Shown one piece after another: positions 1 to 10,739 of a DNA stretch of 64,000 nucleotides (position 1 is the first letter of the stretch; every line of letters starts with the position of its first letter). The position numbers and the translations under genes were made by a program. Source of the stretch: Symsagittifera roscoffensis (taxonomy: Eukaryota > Xenacoelomorpha > Acoela > Convolutidae); contig NC_087068.1 in assembly GCF_963678635.1 (NCBI RefSeq), forward strand, positions 15,441,872 to 15,505,871, read 5' to 3'. The notes under the pieces were generated by a model, which saw only the letters and a program-made list of their open reading frames with translations, did no database searches and had not been told where the DNA came from.

Positions 1-1437
1 TAAAAAAATAGTGATTCTGAGCAAAAAATTGATATAACAATCAATCAATGTACAAATTGAATAAAAAGTGTATTTCAAGTGTATAAAGAGTTTAATATCA
101 GCAAATTAAAGCATACCGGCCACAAGAGCAGTCTTTTCTCCAAAACTTGAGAACAGAAAAAAAACGACAGAAAATTTGTAATCCGCGTGTTTTTTTTTCA
201 GACAAATTTCGACTTTTTACTTTTGACAAAGTTTTTTTTTAAATCATTCGAAAAGTGTTGTTATCCTGAGCTCAACAGTATTTCATCTTTGATCAGTTTT
301 CGTAAACTTATGAGGGTTTGAAGATTGTCATGTAAAAGACAACGCTTAAAATGTTTCACGATAATAACGAGTAAACGAAGATTTGATCCGGCTTAGAAAT
401 TGTTCCGAATTGTATTGAGGCATGCTAAACATATAACTTTGTAGTTATCATAGCGTGTAGGTGATGATTTTCGAAAAAAAAATTTCGAAGTTTTTTGAAT
501 TCTTTTTGATAATTTTATTACATATTTTAACTTAATAAAACGAAAAGCAGTCGAAACGTTCAGGGTTTTTCTCTGATACGAGCAGACTTGTTCCAAAAAT
601 TCCTGAAATAATTCAATACTGATTTAACTTATCCGGACAAAACTGTTATAACTTGAAACTTCAAACTCGTTCTTCTCAAATAGAGTTAAGATTAGACAAG
701 AATTGATTAAGACAAATGTTGCTTAGAAATGCAACACAACTACCATGGTTCAATTGGTTCTGAGAAAGCCGCAAGCAAAATTTACACCAAATATCGGTCA
801 ACTTAGTATTTATTTAGTTAACCGAGAATTAAGTTAGTTATTTAATTAGTTATTTAATTTATATAATTTTATCACAAGAAGTTTCTCACACTATCCAAGA
901 CGAGCAAAATCTTAGGAAAACAAAAGATCAAAAACTTTGCAAAAAAGTTTTCAAAAGTTTTTTAAACAAAGATTTTGTGTTTTTATAGTAAAAAGTATCA
1001 AGCAAAAGTATATTCTCCTAGATTTCTACAGTTTTTAAGAGTTTTTACCCTTCTAGAAATTAATTGGGCTGTGTAAACTGCTTCATGTAATTTAATTTTG
1101 GTTTTAATTGTTTCATTAGTTACATCATAAATCCTAACTAACTGTAAAAAGGCAAAACGACCACCCATTTTTCAGTTAATGTTTTTAGTTTGGATTTTCA
1201 TAAAAATTTTGGTAAAATTCTAAGAAACTTTTGTCCCGTTCACTATTAGTCTAAACAATTTCTGAAAACCGCGTTTAAATTTTTCACCGCGTTTAAATTT
1301 TTCGTTTTATCCAGTTAATTTAAATCAGCACTGTATTGAAGGCTTAAAACATGCTATTTACCCACCCACACAAACACAAACACACGCATATTGGGTTACT
1401 TTTCTTCATCTAGTCTAACTCCGGATAACTTAATTGG
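1..1437. other. AT-rich non-coding stretch
   Basis: No convincing coding region, RNA gene or repeat array was seen. The sequence is strongly A/T rich with homopolymer runs. The few open frames are short, low in complexity and lack recognisable motifs. Confidence 0.5.
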
Positions 1438-1707
1438 GATTCAAGTCACTACTGACAGTCATCTTTCAGAAAAAAAAGCAGAGTTAATTTGAAACCTAAA
1501 AGTGTTTGTAAGCAGCTAATCCTTGTTGAGTTGTCGTGAATATCAAAATTTTAAGTTTCTCAAATTGGCCCAATTTAGAGCTTTAGAATTTTTATATTCA
1601 CAAAAATTCATCAAAGACTAGCTGCTTACAAACATATCATGCTTTCAAATTGACTCTACTTTGTTTTCGTTCGGAAAAACTTCATGTAGCCACTACATTT
1701 GAATGTA
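1438..1707. repeat. Long imperfect hairpin (foldback or MITE-like)
   Basis: Two arms of roughly 120 bp face each other around a spacer of about 25 bp. The core GTTTGTAAGCAGCTA near 1,507 reappears inverted near 1,620. Similarity continues outward through the AGAGT(T/C)AATTTGAAA block and more weakly to about 1,438 and 1,707. The arms have diverged, so it is not recent. No clear target duplication was found. It looks like a non-autonomous inverted-repeat element. Confidence 0.6.
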
Positions 1708-2492
1708 TTTAGAAAAAGATGGTGCAACAAGTGTAAATACCTATTGCTATCTTAAATTCATACATAATGAAAAAGGTATAGCCAAATTTTGGGCTCTCTT
1801 TGTCCATAAATTCAAATGAAGTAAGATTTAAGAATCCACAGAAAACAATTATGTAATAATTTACTTTTCAAAAACTTTTCATTTTTGCTCATTAACTACA
1901 AATTAAAGGACAAGAAAGGAACCAGTCGAACAGAGTAGAGAGATTGATGATATGAGCAGCGTATCGACAATTATTTTTGATACTGCATACTTTTTTTTGG
2001 ATCAGAGATGGAGATAGGCCCTGGCCCTGCACCGAGCTTATACCACTTTTGAGTTTAATCACTGAATAATCGAACAAATTTCGGTAATAAGAGCCTTTAT
2101 GTGGCTCAAAGAATTGCAAGTGTTCGCAAGTCTTTATCGCAAGTGTTCAAATTCACACTTTTGGTAGGTCTTTATTTTGACAGACACAACCTTGACAATA
2201 AAGGTCGGCCAAGGCGCTTATTAAATCAATTTAAATAGCTAGACAAAAAGAATTTTTTTTGAGGGGCTCGAACTTGAATATGGAGCGTATAGTTTATGTT
2301 CTCTCTGGTTAGGCTAATATTCGAGTTTTACAAAGGAAACAATTAAGGTGTGATTGGAACCTACAACAAGCCCACCGGAATGTATTCTGTGGGTATAATT
2401 GTGTGTGTATACGCTTGGCTAGTGTCCTTAGTAGTATATGTCGCGCGGAAAAATCGTCCGGGGGAATGACCCCCATGTAATAACAAAGGCTA
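1708..2492. other. Non-coding flank left of the BEL element
   Basis: No gene or RNA recognised. The last five bases, GGCTA at 2,488-2,492, form the left copy of the BEL element's target-site duplication. Confidence 0.5.
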
Positions 2493-2791
2493 TGTTCGCG
2501 CTTAAATTAATGACGTCATTATGGCGCGAAAGTGAAAAAGCTAAAACTAGATTTTCTTAGACAAAAGACCTTGAAAACTACTGGTTTGTCCGATTAAGGT
2601 CAGTTTGCCATCCAAATGTTTATAGATTTTTGAGATTGTTGAAAACCGTATTGCTAAAATGCTAACCGAAAATGTTAAACTGATTGTTGTCATATATTAC
2701 TTACTCTTCATATTATCTGTTAAGTTGCCGATAATTTACAGATTTTGAAGCAGGTTTTTGTAGATCTTACAGGATACGAGAGTGCGGCACA
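2493..2791 (+). repeat. 5' LTR of the BEL element
   Basis: This 299-bp sequence starts TGTTCGCGC and ends GCGGCACA, and is repeated at 12,089-12,389. It is preceded by the GGCTA duplication. It contains a CRE-like ATGACGTCAT (about 2,510-2,519), which may be a promoter element; that role is inferred. Confidence 0.93.
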
Positions 2792-2794
2792 TTT

Positions 2795-2816
2795 TGGTCC
2801 GCCGACCCGGACTCGA
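2795..2816 (+). other. Primer-binding site, probably tRNA-Tyr
   Basis: Three bases after the LTR a block starts TGG and reads TGGTCCGCCGACCCGGACTC. Its reverse complement looks like a tRNA 3' end: T-loop TTCGA, T-stem, 7-nt acceptor strand, discriminator A, CCA. The implied C1-G72 pair is typical of eukaryotic tRNA-Tyr, so tRNA-Tyr is the inferred primer. The host tRNA gene is not in this window. Confidence 0.6.
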
Positions 2817-2870
2817 TAGTCCGGACGATATTCCAGAGGATTTTCAGGACGATATTCCGGACAGTACGAC

Positions 2871-3806
2871 CCAGTTGGCCGAAAGTGTGCAATAAACCGA
2901 AAATTGCCCAAACAACCCAATTGGCCGAAAGTGACTAATTAGCCGAAATTTGCCCAAACACAAGCCAATTGGCCGAAAGTGACCAATTAGCCGAAATTTG
3001 CCCAAACACAACCCAATTGGCCGAAAGTGACCAATTAGCCGAAATTTTTCCAGAGACGACCCAATCGGCCGAAAGTGTCCAATTAGCCGATATTTGTCGA
3101 AACACGACACAATTGCCCGAAATTGTGCAATTAGCCGAAAATTGTCCAAACACGACCCAAGTGGCCGAAATTGTGCAATTAGCCGAAAATTGTCCAAACA
3201 CGACCCAATTGGCCGAAATTGTGCAATTAGCCGAAATTTGTCCAAACACGACCCAATTGGCCGAAATTGTGCAATTAGCCGAAAATTGTCCAAACACGAC
3301 CCAATTGGCCGAAATTGTGCAATTAGCCGAAATTTGTCCAAACACGACCCAATTGGCCGAAATTGTGCAATTAGCCGAAATTTGTCCAAACACGACCCAA
3401 TTGGCCGAAATTGTGCAATTAGCCGAAATTTGTCCAAACACGACGCAATTGGCCGAAATTGTGCAATTAGATGAAAGTTGCCCTAAAGTATCCCAATTGG
3501 CCGAAAATGTCCAATTATCCGATATTTGTCCAAACGCGACCCAATTGGCCGAAATTGTGCAATTAGCCGAAAGTTGCCCTGAAGTATCCGAATTGGCCAA
3601 AATTGTCCAATTAGTCGACATTTGTCCAAACTTGACCCAATTGGCTGAAATTGTGCAATAGCCGAAAGTGGCCCGAGGATGCCGAATTGGCCAGAAGTGT
3701 CCAATTAGCCAAAAATTGTCAGAAGGTGACCAATTGGCCGAAACGACCCAATTGGACGAAACGACCCGATTGTCCGAAAAGACCCGATTGTCCGAAACGT
3801 CCCAGT
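2871..3806 (+). repeat. 48-bp minisatellite in the BEL leader
   Basis: A tandem array based on CCAATTGGCCGAAATTGTGC, followed by a related half with CAATTAGCCGAAA and CCAAACACGAC. The central copies (about 3,130-3,450) are spaced exactly 48 bp apart and are nearly identical; both edges are degenerate and shorter in period. Because 48 is 16 codons the array stays open in several frames on both strands (for example 2,969-3,661 plus and 2,935-3,873 minus). These frames have no features beyond the repeat and are not called as genes. Confidence 0.93.
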
Positions 3807-4641
3807 TAGGAGAAGGGGAGGCCTTTTCAGGTATCCTGATTGTGGATTGTGGACACCCATTTTTTCTCGACACCCGAAGTTTTCTGTGGAATTTGGATTC
3901 TACCGGTGAACGCCTCTACAAAACTTGTAAGACTAAAAAACCAAAACTTTATTCATTTGCTGATTTGATGCTTTAAAATCTAATACGAGGTTTTTTGATG
4001 GCAAAATCGTAACCCCCAATTTTTCTCGATACCAAAACCCGATCAAAAAATTTTCTGTGGGTTTAGGAAAAAACCGGCCTCATAAATCTTAATTACGTTA
4101 TCCTAACACCTTGTTTGTAAGCTCAACACCGTATCAAAAAAAAAGACCAAAAATTTTGAAAAAAAAAATTGAAAATTTTTGATTTTTTTTTCTAAAATTT
4201 TAAAGTCATGCAAATTATTCAGCAAAGCGCCTAGTTTCATAATAATTTAATATAAACGACCGAGTCGAGTTTTTTGCCCCAAGTTTTGGACTTTAAAAAA
4301 AAAATTCAAAATTTCGCAAACGCATCAGGTTATTGTTGGAACTTGAACCGTTGGGTGAAAACGTGGAAAAAATTTTCGAAAAAACATTCGAAAAAAAAAA
4401 AAAAATTTTGTAAAATTTTCGGAAAAAATCCGAAATTTTCGAAAAAAAAAATTTCTGAAAAAACGCCGTGTTTGTTCTTGAAACGTGGTGCAGCTAACTA
4501 AACTAGTTCAATTGGATCCGTAGCATATTATTAAGCAAATCGTCTTACCTTTTGCTACAACCTTGTTAGCTCAGGGTGTTGCGGGAGGTCAGGTCGCGGT
4601 TTGCTTGATTCCCTCCCTCTTAAGTTGATTTAAATCACTAA
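3807..4641 (+). other. A-rich leader of the BEL element
   Basis: Between the minisatellite and the first small gene lies A-rich leader DNA with repeated GAAAAAA tracts (about 4,140-4,460). No coding region is supported. It is probably 5' untranslated sequence of the element. Confidence 0.45.
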
Positions 4642-5241
4642 ATGTTCATACTAGCTGCTAGCTCGCTGCACCACGCTTTGAAAAAACTTTCCCCCGCTTC
4701 GCAAAAGCGTGTATCTCAATCGTGCTTAGCCATTCCTGGGTTAAGTTTCAACCATAACGCAGTGAACGTCCGTAAAACTTGTCAGTATCAACTTGATCAC
4801 TATCTCTTAAACCGAACCGACATTGTTATTTGGCACGACGCTGTTAATAACTCTATTAGTCGACACCGTAGTAATAACTTTAACGCACTAACTCCTAACC
4901 AGCTTAAGAAGATTCTTTTAAAGTATATACGCAATATTTATGCAATCGTTTACTGTAAACGTGTAGGCACGGAAGATATATATAGTAAGTTGAAAGAGTC
5001 AGGTATATTAGTTATTAACATAGTAACAGACCTGATATCTAGAAGGAAGCAGAACCTCACTGAGTTAGGACAAAAGTACTTAGAACTACACCAGGATCCC
5101 TCTGTAGAACTGAAAACGTTTACGATCCTTAGGCGTTATAGCAAGAATTTGAAGTATATTGTTTCAAAGAAAAATACTCCTAAGCCAGGAAAACGCAAGC
5201 GGCAAGCTAATCGAAACAGAAGAAATGCTGAGCAGCACTAG
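4642..5241 (+). CDS. Extra leader protein of the BEL element (199 aa)
   Basis: A 199-residue open frame lies between the leader and gag, about 160 bp before the gag-pol start. It is not part of the standard BEL gene set. The middle holds a hydrophobic strand and a polar block, DIVIWHDAVNNSISRHRSNN (about residues 72-91), then an alpha/beta-like stretch with AIVYCKR and GILVINIV. The C terminus is strongly basic (KPGKRKRQANRNRR), which suggests nucleic-acid binding. The block order loosely recalls SGNH/GDSL-type hydrolase folds, but I see no firm catalytic set, so this is a weak inference. I have an impression of similar proteins beside other invertebrate retroelements; that needs a search. 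Codon use is normal and the frame is intact, so it is probably a real accessory gene. Confidence 0.7.
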   Translation: MFILAASSLHHALKKLSPASQKRVSQSCLAIPGLSFNHNAVNVRKTCQYQLDHYLLNRTDIVIWHDAVNNSISRHRSNNFNALTPNQLKKILLKYIRNIYAIVYCKRVGTEDIYSKLKESGILVINIVTDLISRRKQNLTELGQKYLELHQDPSVELKTFTILRRYSKNLKYIVSKKNTPKPGKRKRQANRNRRNAEQH

Positions 5242-5404
5242 TAAATAAATAAATTGCTTCTCTAAGGTGTGATATTGTTTAATGAGTCAGAATATAATTT
5301 ATCAATACTAAATATAAGGTCTTAAATTAATTATTCCCTTTTTTTCTCTCAAACTGAGCAGTTGAGCGGTTAAGTAGAAGTGAACAAGTTTAAAAGTAAT
5401 CAAA

Positions 5405-8400
5405 ATGACAGAACAATATGAGATAAAATACCGACGATTGATGAATGGTCGAACATCACTAGAAAATGAGCTTTCCGCAGTTCACAGTCGCATAACTGAG
5501 AGTTTAGAGGGACCAATTCGGAAAACAAAAATAAACGCCTTAATTGAATCTTGCAAGAGTATTCTCGAAAAAGCATTAGCTAAAAACGATGAACTTGTGA
5601 TATTAGCTAATAAAATCGATAACCATAGCAAATTATTAACGGAGTTGGCTGCATGGTGGGATAGGATAGTTAAAGTTAACGATGAAGTAACTGGTAAGGC
5701 TCGCGCTTATATGGAATCTAATCAAGCTTCAGAGGTCTGCGTCAGTGAAACTAATCGATCAAAATTTTCATCAAAATCGGCAAAATCCGGGTCGAGTAAG
5801 CAAAGCTCAATGAAATCATTGACCCCCAGTGAGCGCCGCAAAGAGCTGCTCCTAGCGAAGATGAAACGAGAAGAGTTGGAAAAACAACATGAAGCAACCT
5901 TAAGACTGAAACAACAGGAAGCCATCATCGAAGAGCAACAGCATTTGATTGAGATGGAACGAAAACAACAAGAAATTAAATTTGAAATTGACCGTAAAGA
6001 GCAAGAACATCGTTTACGAATCGGAAAAAGTCGGCTTGAAATGGAACGATTAAGCGAAGAAAATCGTATTAAAGTAGCTGAAGCAAAAATGGTTGAAACT
6101 GAATACCTCGAAGAGTCTGAAATAGATCAGCATCTCGAGCTGGCGTCTTCGGTTGATTGTCGTTCTGACAGGGTAAACGATTGGGTTGATCATGCATTAG
6201 AAAACCAAAAAGGACCCAAGGTAGTTCCGTCTTCTTCAAAGTTTGAAAACTGTATAAATATAGAAAGTGGTTCGCATCAACACAGACTTGTGTCCACAGC
6301 GGAAGCTTCACCTCGGCGGCGATCGTTGCCAAATCGGACTTTTGATTGTGATCAACAATGTTATCCCTATCAACCAACCGTCTCCTTCAGTGATGGCGAT
6401 GGAATCAAGCACGCTGTATCCACTAATCCTGAGCACGAAACGCATTCGTTGCTTATTTCCAATAACGCTACAATTTGCGAAAACAATACATCATCATTTC
6501 TTAATCCAGCTGGAACAGCAACTACCAATACTCCGGTATGCTGTTACTTCTCTGTACCTCATCCTTCGTCTTCCATTCAACATATCCCTGTCAACAACTT
6601 CAATAACGATTCCCGAGTTGTTGGAAACATGCCCGCCATCTCCAATCAATACTCTGGATACACCCCCTATGCCATTGTGTCACAACCACCTGCAAATTTA
6701 ATCTGCAGAAATCAAAACTTGCTATCACATAACGTGTATAGCAACCCTGCGTCAGTGAACAATCCGTTTAGCGGACAGTCTGCCGTTATTAGTGAGCCCA
6801 ACTTGCCACTAATGTCACAGTGGACACCCGCAGTCACCCAATGTATCACTGGGGTAACAAGTGATGGTAACACAATCCCATCAGTTGGCGTTTTTTCATC
6901 CGTAACGCCAATATCTCAGCAACAATTCCCCCACGTATCAAGTGGTGGTACAGTTTACTATGGGTTTCCCAATCACGACGCATCGGCTGAAAACACTTAC
7001 ATATATCAGCAGCAACCTTTTGCAGCTGATCCTAGCAACACATTGCCGTCGTTGCAACCAGTTCCCCAACCGCAAGCCGTGACACTGAATGACTTAGTCC
7101 AAGCTCTGTCAGTCTCAAAGAAGGATCCCCTTCCAGAATGGAAGCTGGCCCAGTACGATGGCAACCCGCTCCAATGGCACGAATGGTTTGGCCAATTTTG
7201 CAGTACTGTAGACGCAGCGTCCCTAAGCGATGATGAGAAGTTGACTTATTTCAAAACATTAGTCACGGGAAAAGCTAAGTCAGCCATAGCAGAGTTCGCA
7301 TACAGTGGAAGAATGTATAAAGATGCTCTGAAAACTCTAGAAAGAAAGTTTGGCCAGCCACAAAAAGTAATTACGGCCCACCTTGATAAGTTGTCCAGTT
7401 TCCCGCAGCTTCGAATGCACAACTCTGAGAACATCATTAGCTTCTCGATGACCATTTCACGTCTAGTGGCTGTCTTTAGGTCTCTTGATTATGAAGAAGA
7501 TTTGAGAAGCGTCTCTTTGTTAAATCAAGCTCTTTCGAAAATTCCACCAAACATGAGAGAATCGTGGTCACTTTTTGTCGTGAAACGTAATTGGTCACAC
7601 CCCAACCTAATTGACTTTAACAATTGGTTAAAAGATAAAGCAGAAGCTCATGAGCAAATGAAAAGTATGCCTGGAAAGCCCAAAGTCGAAGAGCCATCCA
7701 AAACTAAAGCTGTAACGAGAGTTTTTGCCTCGACAAGTACAGTTGAGAAAAAGTTTGAATATCCTTCTTGTATCCTCTGCAAGGGGAAACATGTCTTGTG
7801 GAAGTGTTCTGTGTTTAAGGAGAAAACTCCAACACAACGTGCGAAATTCTCTGCGGAAAACAAATTGTGCTTCTCCTGCTTACAAGGGAACCACGCATTC
7901 CGGCAATGTCCCAGAGTAAAGAAATGCACCAAACCAGGTTGCACTAGCACCAATAGTATACTTCTCCATGGGGCTGAACGTGTTTTTCCTAGTCGAAATC
8001 CGGACAAAAATGATAGCCATACAAGACCCAACGCTGGTCAACCAAGATCTAATGCAGAGCCGGATAAATCGAGCACAAACGCTGATCGAAAATCATTCAG
8101 CAAGAATATACCAAACGCAAGTTTGAATCATGCAGACATTAATCCCGTTCCGTTGGATGTAAGTTGCGCAATCTCGAACGACCAATCATCAATCATAACA
8201 TCGAAAGGGTTACTGCCCATAATCAAGCTCCAAGTTTCCACCGATTTCCAGAGTGCTGATTGTTTAACATTGTGCGACTCAGCATCTAGTCATTCCTGGA
8301 TATCGGCTAAAATAGTCAAATGTCTGAATCTCTCAGGAAGAGATTTGGATCTCACAGTAAATGGTATTAACACAACGACTGTTGTTAAAACGAAACAAGT

Positions 8401-10702
8401 TCAGATGAAGGTATCTTCTAACTTCGATGGATTCGAATACATATTCGAATTAACCGCATTTGTCAAGGATGAACTTAAAGTCGGTACCGATACCGTCAAC
8501 ATCCCTGCATTACAGAGCAAGTATCCGTACCTTGCTCCAATCAAACCAATTGTGTATAGCTACGCCGATGTAGACTTAATAATTGGTCAAGACTCCTTCC
8601 ATGCTATTCGGCCTGAGGAGTATTTCAAGAGTGAGGCCGATCCAAACACATCGCCCGTCGCGGTTCGCCTTCCAATAGGCTGGGTCTTGAGCGGCGCAAT
8701 GCCGACATCTACTGGTTTCCTTTCTACTTGTTTCAAGTGCAATACGGATGATACCGAACTAGCTTGTCAAATCAAACGCTGGTATGAAATAGAGTCATAC
8801 GGAGCCTACAAACAGGTCGATTCCCGTTCAGCCGAAGACAAAAGGGCGGCTAAAATACTTGATTCCTCCACCGTCCACGATGGATCAAGATACGCTGTAG
8901 GTATGCTTTGGGCAGAAGAATCTATCATGTTACCAGATAATTACTATTCCTCTTTGGTTCAGTTAAAGTCGTTGGAAAAACGTTTAGCGAAAGATCCTCA
9001 CTTAAGGGATCAATACTCAAAAACTATCGAAGATGATTTGAGTAAAGGATACGTGATTCAAGTTCCTCCCCATAATTTTTCGAACCGCAGCATACGCGAG
9101 TGGTATCTTCCTCACCATCCCGTGGTGAACCCAAACAAACCTGGTAAAGGGAGGCGTGTCCTTAACGGAGCGTCTAAATTCCACGGTACGTCATTGAACA
9201 AATCGTTGCTAGTAGGACCCGACCTACTGCAAAACCTTGTGTTCGTTCTCCTCCGTTTTCGTCAACATCATTTTGCCGTATCGGCTGACATTGAAGGGAT
9301 GTTCCTACAAGTCGGCGTCCTTCCAGAGGACCAAACATCTCTTCGTTTTCTGTGGCGGAAGGACCCCACAGCCGATGTGGTTGTACACCAGTACACCAGA
9401 CATATCTTTGGAGCGAGAGATTCGCCAACGTGTGCAAATTATGCATTGCAACGGACTGCAATGGATAATCAGGCGATGTTCCCTGACGCAGCATCCGCAG
9501 TTCTAGAGAAATTTTATATGGACGACTACCTTGACTCCTTTGAGGACCCTGACGTTGCATTTAAAATGAGTCAAGAGTTGATTACTCTGTTAGCTCTAGG
9601 TGGTTTTAAATTAACTAAATTCATAAGTAACGTAACTAAAATTAATAAAGAGTTAAACCCGCCCCAAAGCGCGCCGCAACAGGAAAGTAAAAATATTGTA
9701 ACTTGTGGGGATAATTCTTCTCATGTTCTTGGTCTGAAGTGGGACCATATTGACGACACTTTGGTCGTAAGCCGTGGTGTCAACCGTGAACTTAAAAATT
9801 CGATAACACAGCGAACAGTGTTAAGTTTTGTTTCTTCCGTTTTCGACCCCATAGGTCTCGTAGTGCCCTATACCGTAAGAGCCCGATTATTGTTGAAAGA
9901 AATCTGGCGCATTCATGGTCAACAATGGGATGATCAGCTACCCGTTGATATCAAGACAAAATTTCTTGCCTGGCACTCTGGTTTGCCATCTCTAAGGAAA
10001 ATGAGTATAAAGCGCAGCTACTTCTCCGCACCAGTCGATTGGGTTGAGTTACACATGTTCAGTGACAGCTCAGAAGAAGTTTTTTGTGCTGTAGCTTTTC
10101 TTCGCGCCCGTGTGAAAACTTCACTCGAAACACAAGTTGCCTTCGTCTTTGGAAAAGCAAGAGTGGCGCTCATGAAAGCGCTTTCCATCCCGAAGCTTGA
10201 ACTGCAGGCCGCGTTACTCGCTACCCGCTTGAAGGAAGATGTCCTCAAAGCTCTAACCATTCCTGTGTCAAACACGTTCATGTGGACTGACAGCACCACT
10301 GTGCTCCAGTGGTTAAACTCAGGTAGTAAGCAACCCACGTTCGTGGCAAACCGGATTGGAGAGATTCTAGAAAGTACGACCGTAAATCAGTGGTTTCATG
10401 TCTTAAGTGGAGACAACCCTGCTGATACGGGAACCAGAGGAATCTCAGCGGAGTCCTTAAAAACAAGCAGCTGGGTGAACGGGCCAAGTCTGCTGAAAAG
10501 TTGCGAGTGGCCTTTCAAGCCGAGCATAGAAATACTTAAGAAAATCCGCCTGGCTGGTCCCGCTTGTGACCTTAATGAAGGTTTACAGCAGGCCTCTAAT
10601 TTTTCAAACGTTGCACAAAAACAAAAACAACCCATTTTATTTGCATGGGAAAAGTTCAGCTCGTTTCGTAAACTCCAGCGAGTGGTTGCCTTCATGCTCT
10701 GA
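5405..10702 (+). CDS. BEL/Pao gag-pol part: Gag, protease, RT, RNase H
   Basis: A single 1,765-residue frame starting at ATG 5,405. Residues about 1-235 are charged and helical, probably coiled coil (KQQEAIIEEQQ-type heptads). Residues about 330-560 are a Ser/Asn/Pro/Gln-rich linker. Residues about 578-740 match the BEL-type Gag (DUF1759-like; WKLAQYDGNPLQWHEWF). Two Cys/His knuckles follow near 788-835 (CILCKGKHVLWKC and CFSCLQGNHAFRQC). The retropepsin-like site CDSASSHSW is near residue 956. The RT core with YMDD is near 1,370, followed by the Pao-type RNase H region (FSDSSEE, WTDSTTVLQWL). Gag and pol share one frame, as is usual in BEL elements. It acts in cytoplasmic particles that reverse transcribe the element's RNA. 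Confidence 0.93.
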   Translation: MTEQYEIKYRRLMNGRTSLENELSAVHSRITESLEGPIRKTKINALIESCKSILEKALAKNDELVILANKIDNHSKLLTELAAWWDRIVKVNDEVTGKARAYMESNQASEVCVSETNRSKFSSKSAKSGSSKQSSMKSLTPSERRKELLLAKMKREELEKQHEATLRLKQQEAIIEEQQHLIEMERKQQEIKFEIDRKEQEHRLRIGKSRLEMERLSEENRIKVAEAKMVETEYLEESEIDQHLELASSVDCRSDRVNDWVDHALENQKGPKVVPSSSKFENCINIESGSHQHRLVSTAEASPRRRSLPNRTFDCDQQCYPYQPTVSFSDGDGIKHAVSTNPEHETHSLLISNNATICENNTSSFLNPAGTATTNTPVCCYFSVPHPSSSIQHIPVNNFNNDSRVVGNMPAISNQYSGYTPYAIVSQPPANLICRNQNLLSHNVYSNPASVNNPFSGQSAVISEPNLPLMSQWTPAVTQCITGVTSDGNTIPSVGVFSSVTPISQQQFPHVSSGGTVYYGFPNHDASAENTYIYQQQPFAADPSNTLPSLQPVPQPQAVTLNDLVQALSVSKKDPLPEWKLAQYDGNPLQWHEWFGQFCSTVDAASLSDDEKLTYFKTLVTGKAKSAIAEFAYSGRMYKDALKTLERKFGQPQKVITAHLDKLSSFPQLRMHNSENIISFSMTISRLVAVFRSLDYEEDLRSVSLLNQALSKIPPNMRESWSLFVVKRNWSHPNLIDFNNWLKDKAEAHEQMKSMPGKPKVEEPSKTKAVTRVFASTSTVEKKFEYPSCILCKGKHVLWKCSVFKEKTPTQRAKFSAENKLCFSCLQGNHAFRQCPRVKKCTKPGCTSTNSILLHGAERVFPSRNPDKNDSHTRPNAGQPRSNAEPDKSSTNADRKSFSKNIPNASLNHADINPVPLDVSCAISNDQSSIITSKGLLPIIKLQVSTDFQSADCLTLCDSASSHSWISAKIVKCLNLSGRDLDLTVNGINTTTVVKTKQVQMKVSSNFDGFEYIFELTAFVKDELKVGTDTVNIPALQSKYPYLAPIKPIVYSYADVDLIIGQDSFHAIRPEEYFKSEADPNTSPVAVRLPIGWVLSGAMPTSTGFLSTCFKCNTDDTELACQIKRWYEIESYGAYKQVDSRSAEDKRAAKILDSSTVHDGSRYAVGMLWAEESIMLPDNYYSSLVQLKSLEKRLAKDPHLRDQYSKTIEDDLSKGYVIQVPPHNFSNRSIREWYLPHHPVVNPNKPGKGRRVLNGASKFHGTSLNKSLLVGPDLLQNLVFVLLRFRQHHFAVSADIEGMFLQVGVLPEDQTSLRFLWRKDPTADVVVHQYTRHIFGARDSPTCANYALQRTAMDNQAMFPDAASAVLEKFYMDDYLDSFEDPDVAFKMSQELITLLALGGFKLTKFISNVTKINKELNPPQSAPQQESKNIVTCGDNSSHVLGLKWDHIDDTLVVSRGVNRELKNSITQRTVLSFVSSVFDPIGLVVPYTVRARLLLKEIWRIHGQQWDDQLPVDIKTKFLAWHSGLPSLRKMSIKRSYFSAPVDWVELHMFSDSSEEVFCAVAFLRARVKTSLETQVAFVFGKARVALMKALSIPKLELQAALLATRLKEDVLKALTIPVSNTFMWTDSTTVLQWLNSGSKQPTFVANRIGEILESTTVNQWFHVLSGDNPADTGTRGISAESLKTSSWVNGPSLLKSCEWPFKPSIEILKKIRLAGPACDLNEGLQQASNFSNVAQKQKQPILFAWEKFSSFRKLQRVVAFML

Positions 10703-10739
10703 CTTAGTCCGAAACACCGGCACTACCGCACTAAAGTCA

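Noticed and set aside
2935-3873. 312-codon minus-strand and 230-codon plus-strand repeat proteins
   Set aside because: Read-through of the 48-bp minisatellite; the period is a multiple of three, so openness is expected.
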